Shown here: positions 63,201-64,000 of the stretch, in pieces
How positions within the stretch are numbered: position 1 is the stretch's first letter
How the letters are laid out: every line of letters begins with the position of its first letter
DNA from: Cryoendolithus antarcticus
Lineage: Eukaryota > Ascomycota > Dothideomycetes > Cladosporiales > Cladosporiaceae
Assembly: GCA_002077065.1 (NCBI GenBank)
Contig: NAJO01000049.1
Coordinates: 124,001-188,000 of the forward strand
DNA length: 64,000 nt
Direction of reading: 5' to 3'
Notes under the pieces: generated by a model
What the model was told of the DNA's origin: nothing
Seen by the model: only the letters and a program-made list of their open reading frames with translations
Database searches by the model: none
Position numbers and translations under genes: made by a program

Positions 63201-64000
63201 CCACTTGCAAGCGGAGCAGAGTCTGTTGAACTATCGTATGATGTGCTAGGCTCAGCAGTAAAACTCTTGCGCAGTGGAGATGCGCTGCGCTCGGCGACTT
63301 CAGAGCCAGGTAATGACTGTGGTGGTGGAAGGCTAGGAACTCGGGACAGGTTGCCTGTTGAAGCTCCGGGGCTGCTTCCGTCTAGGCCTACAGACTGAGG
63401 GGATCCTGATGAATCTGTGCCAGTCTGAGCGTTCAACTGTGGCGATGAGAGAGTGAGGTAGCCGGCGTGAGATTGATGTGGAGAGATGGTCGGTCTGGTC
63501 GGTTTCCTGGATCTACATCGATATCAGCTAAGTGCGTGGGCGATCATCGACTTCTGCAAATGCTTGATACGAATGCCGCAAAGACACCGTGTGCTCCACA
63601 AAGCCAATGCGTGCTGCCAACGCGTATGTTGCGTAGACGGAGTGACTTTGATGATGCTGCATGGAGCTGAAACCCTAAAGCTCGGCTGCCCAGCCGGATC
63701 CGCGTGGCAAGGATGCCCGAGAGCCTGGCCCCGTCTGCGGATCTCGAAATGGTACAGGAACTGCTTCACTAAACGGATTGGAGTCAGAGGTACTCACAGT
63801 TCTTCATCAGAGTAGTCGTCAGTCAGCAGACTGCTATTTCCACTCCCGTCCCCGAGCGACAGATCCGAGCGACTTCGTGGCAAGTCCAGACTATCAGACT
63901 CGCCATGCTGCACGCTCGATCTTCTGCTGTCAGCAGGTCCAGTGCCGTTCTTCTGCTTCGAGCTTCTGCGTTTGCGGTCAATGAAAGCTACCAGGCGACT
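60218..64000 (-). CDS. GRAM-VASt sterol-transfer protein, Lam/Ysp2 type (5' end outside the window)
   Basis: Partial gene, at least 1147 residues. Exons seen: 63798 to the window edge, 60907-63512 and 60218-60852; introns of 285 (63513-63797) and 54 bases (60853-60906), both frame-consistent. Long Ser/Pro-rich disordered N-terminal part; then a GRAM/PH-like domain (KRNKDFHQLFRSVPDDDYLI, LHGRLYVSEGHVCFSSNIFG, GFDEISSIEKRNTAMIIPNG); an acidic run (DDDSDDDDDDEVYDEDADDD); the VASt/StART-like domain (DRPLTDCTIPAPLGKVYSLM, KPLNGSVGPKQTKCITTITL, TKTKYCLMWGPNNTTRMI); a basic stretch; and one membrane helix (VTSQVVIAVLLTMLLYSWLF). This is the order of the yeast Lam/Ysp2 sterol transporters, ER-anchored at plasma-membrane contacts. 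A BAR-PH N-terminus (Lam1/3 type) cannot be excluded. Its longest antisense frame (62730-63398) is a shadow. Confidence 0.88.

Noticed and set aside
62730..63398. 222-codon plus-strand open frame
   Set aside because: Antisense shadow of the disordered N-terminal part of the GRAM-VASt gene.
1..64000. CRISPR arrays, prokaryotic mobile elements, tRNA or rRNA genes
   Set aside because: No regular direct repeats, no terminal inverted repeats and no tRNA-like cloverleaf with a GGTTCGA-type arm was found on reading either strand; a tRNAscan run would settle the tRNA question.

Overview
The window is nuclear DNA of a filamentous ascomycete, most likely a dothideomycete of the Capnodiales/Mycosphaerellales type (inference; the sequence alone cannot name a species). 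The reasons are many short GT-AG introns of about 49-75 bases, ATG starts in fungal context, two Zn(II)2Cys6 transcription factors, a secreted cutinase, a siderophore-type MFS transporter, a fungal acetate kinase and a Pex26-like tail-anchored protein. Both strands carry genes. I found no CRISPR array, prokaryotic element, rRNA or convincing tRNA. Exon boundaries below were worked out by hand from splice signals and frame continuity.

Layout. 0-20 kb is mostly housekeeping: a BAR-domain protein running off the left edge, an Sds22-like PP1 regulator, a disordered coiled-coil protein, a zinc-cluster regulator convergent with a cytochrome P450, a PPR-like probably mitochondrial protein, and a Ubp12/USP15-type deubiquitinase. 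20-29 kb has a membrane-anchored glycogen-binding-module protein, a large secreted protein, a cutinase, and long gene-free stretches. 29-41 kb is accessory: an EthD-domain protein, a decayed PRISE-type reductase fused in frame to a decayed FAR1-like fragment, a siderophore transporter with two GATA/SreA-type sites just upstream, a Baeyer-Villiger-type monooxygenase with a membrane tail, and a secreted GPI-type NTF2-like protein. 41-45 kb is gene-poor and ends in a very small zinc-cluster protein.

45-64 kb returns to core functions: a CCCH/coiled-coil protein, homoserine O-acetyltransferase (methionine synthesis) ending 10 bases from the end of the convergent acetate kinase gene, a Pex26-like peroxin, a conserved disordered protein, an F-box protein, a four-helix membrane protein, the Smc5/6 kleisin Nse4, an MFS drug/polyamine-type transporter, and a GRAM-VASt (Lam/Ysp2-type) sterol-transfer protein running off the right edge.

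Most notable for follow-up: the paired ATCWGATAA sites before the siderophore transporter; a GC-AG intron inside the zinc cluster of the first regulator; the PRISE pseudogene with two frameshifts, a missing start and an altered active-site signature; four TGACTC hexamers before the methionine gene; and a membrane-anchored CBM48-like protein. I saw no convincing undescribed multi-gene system.
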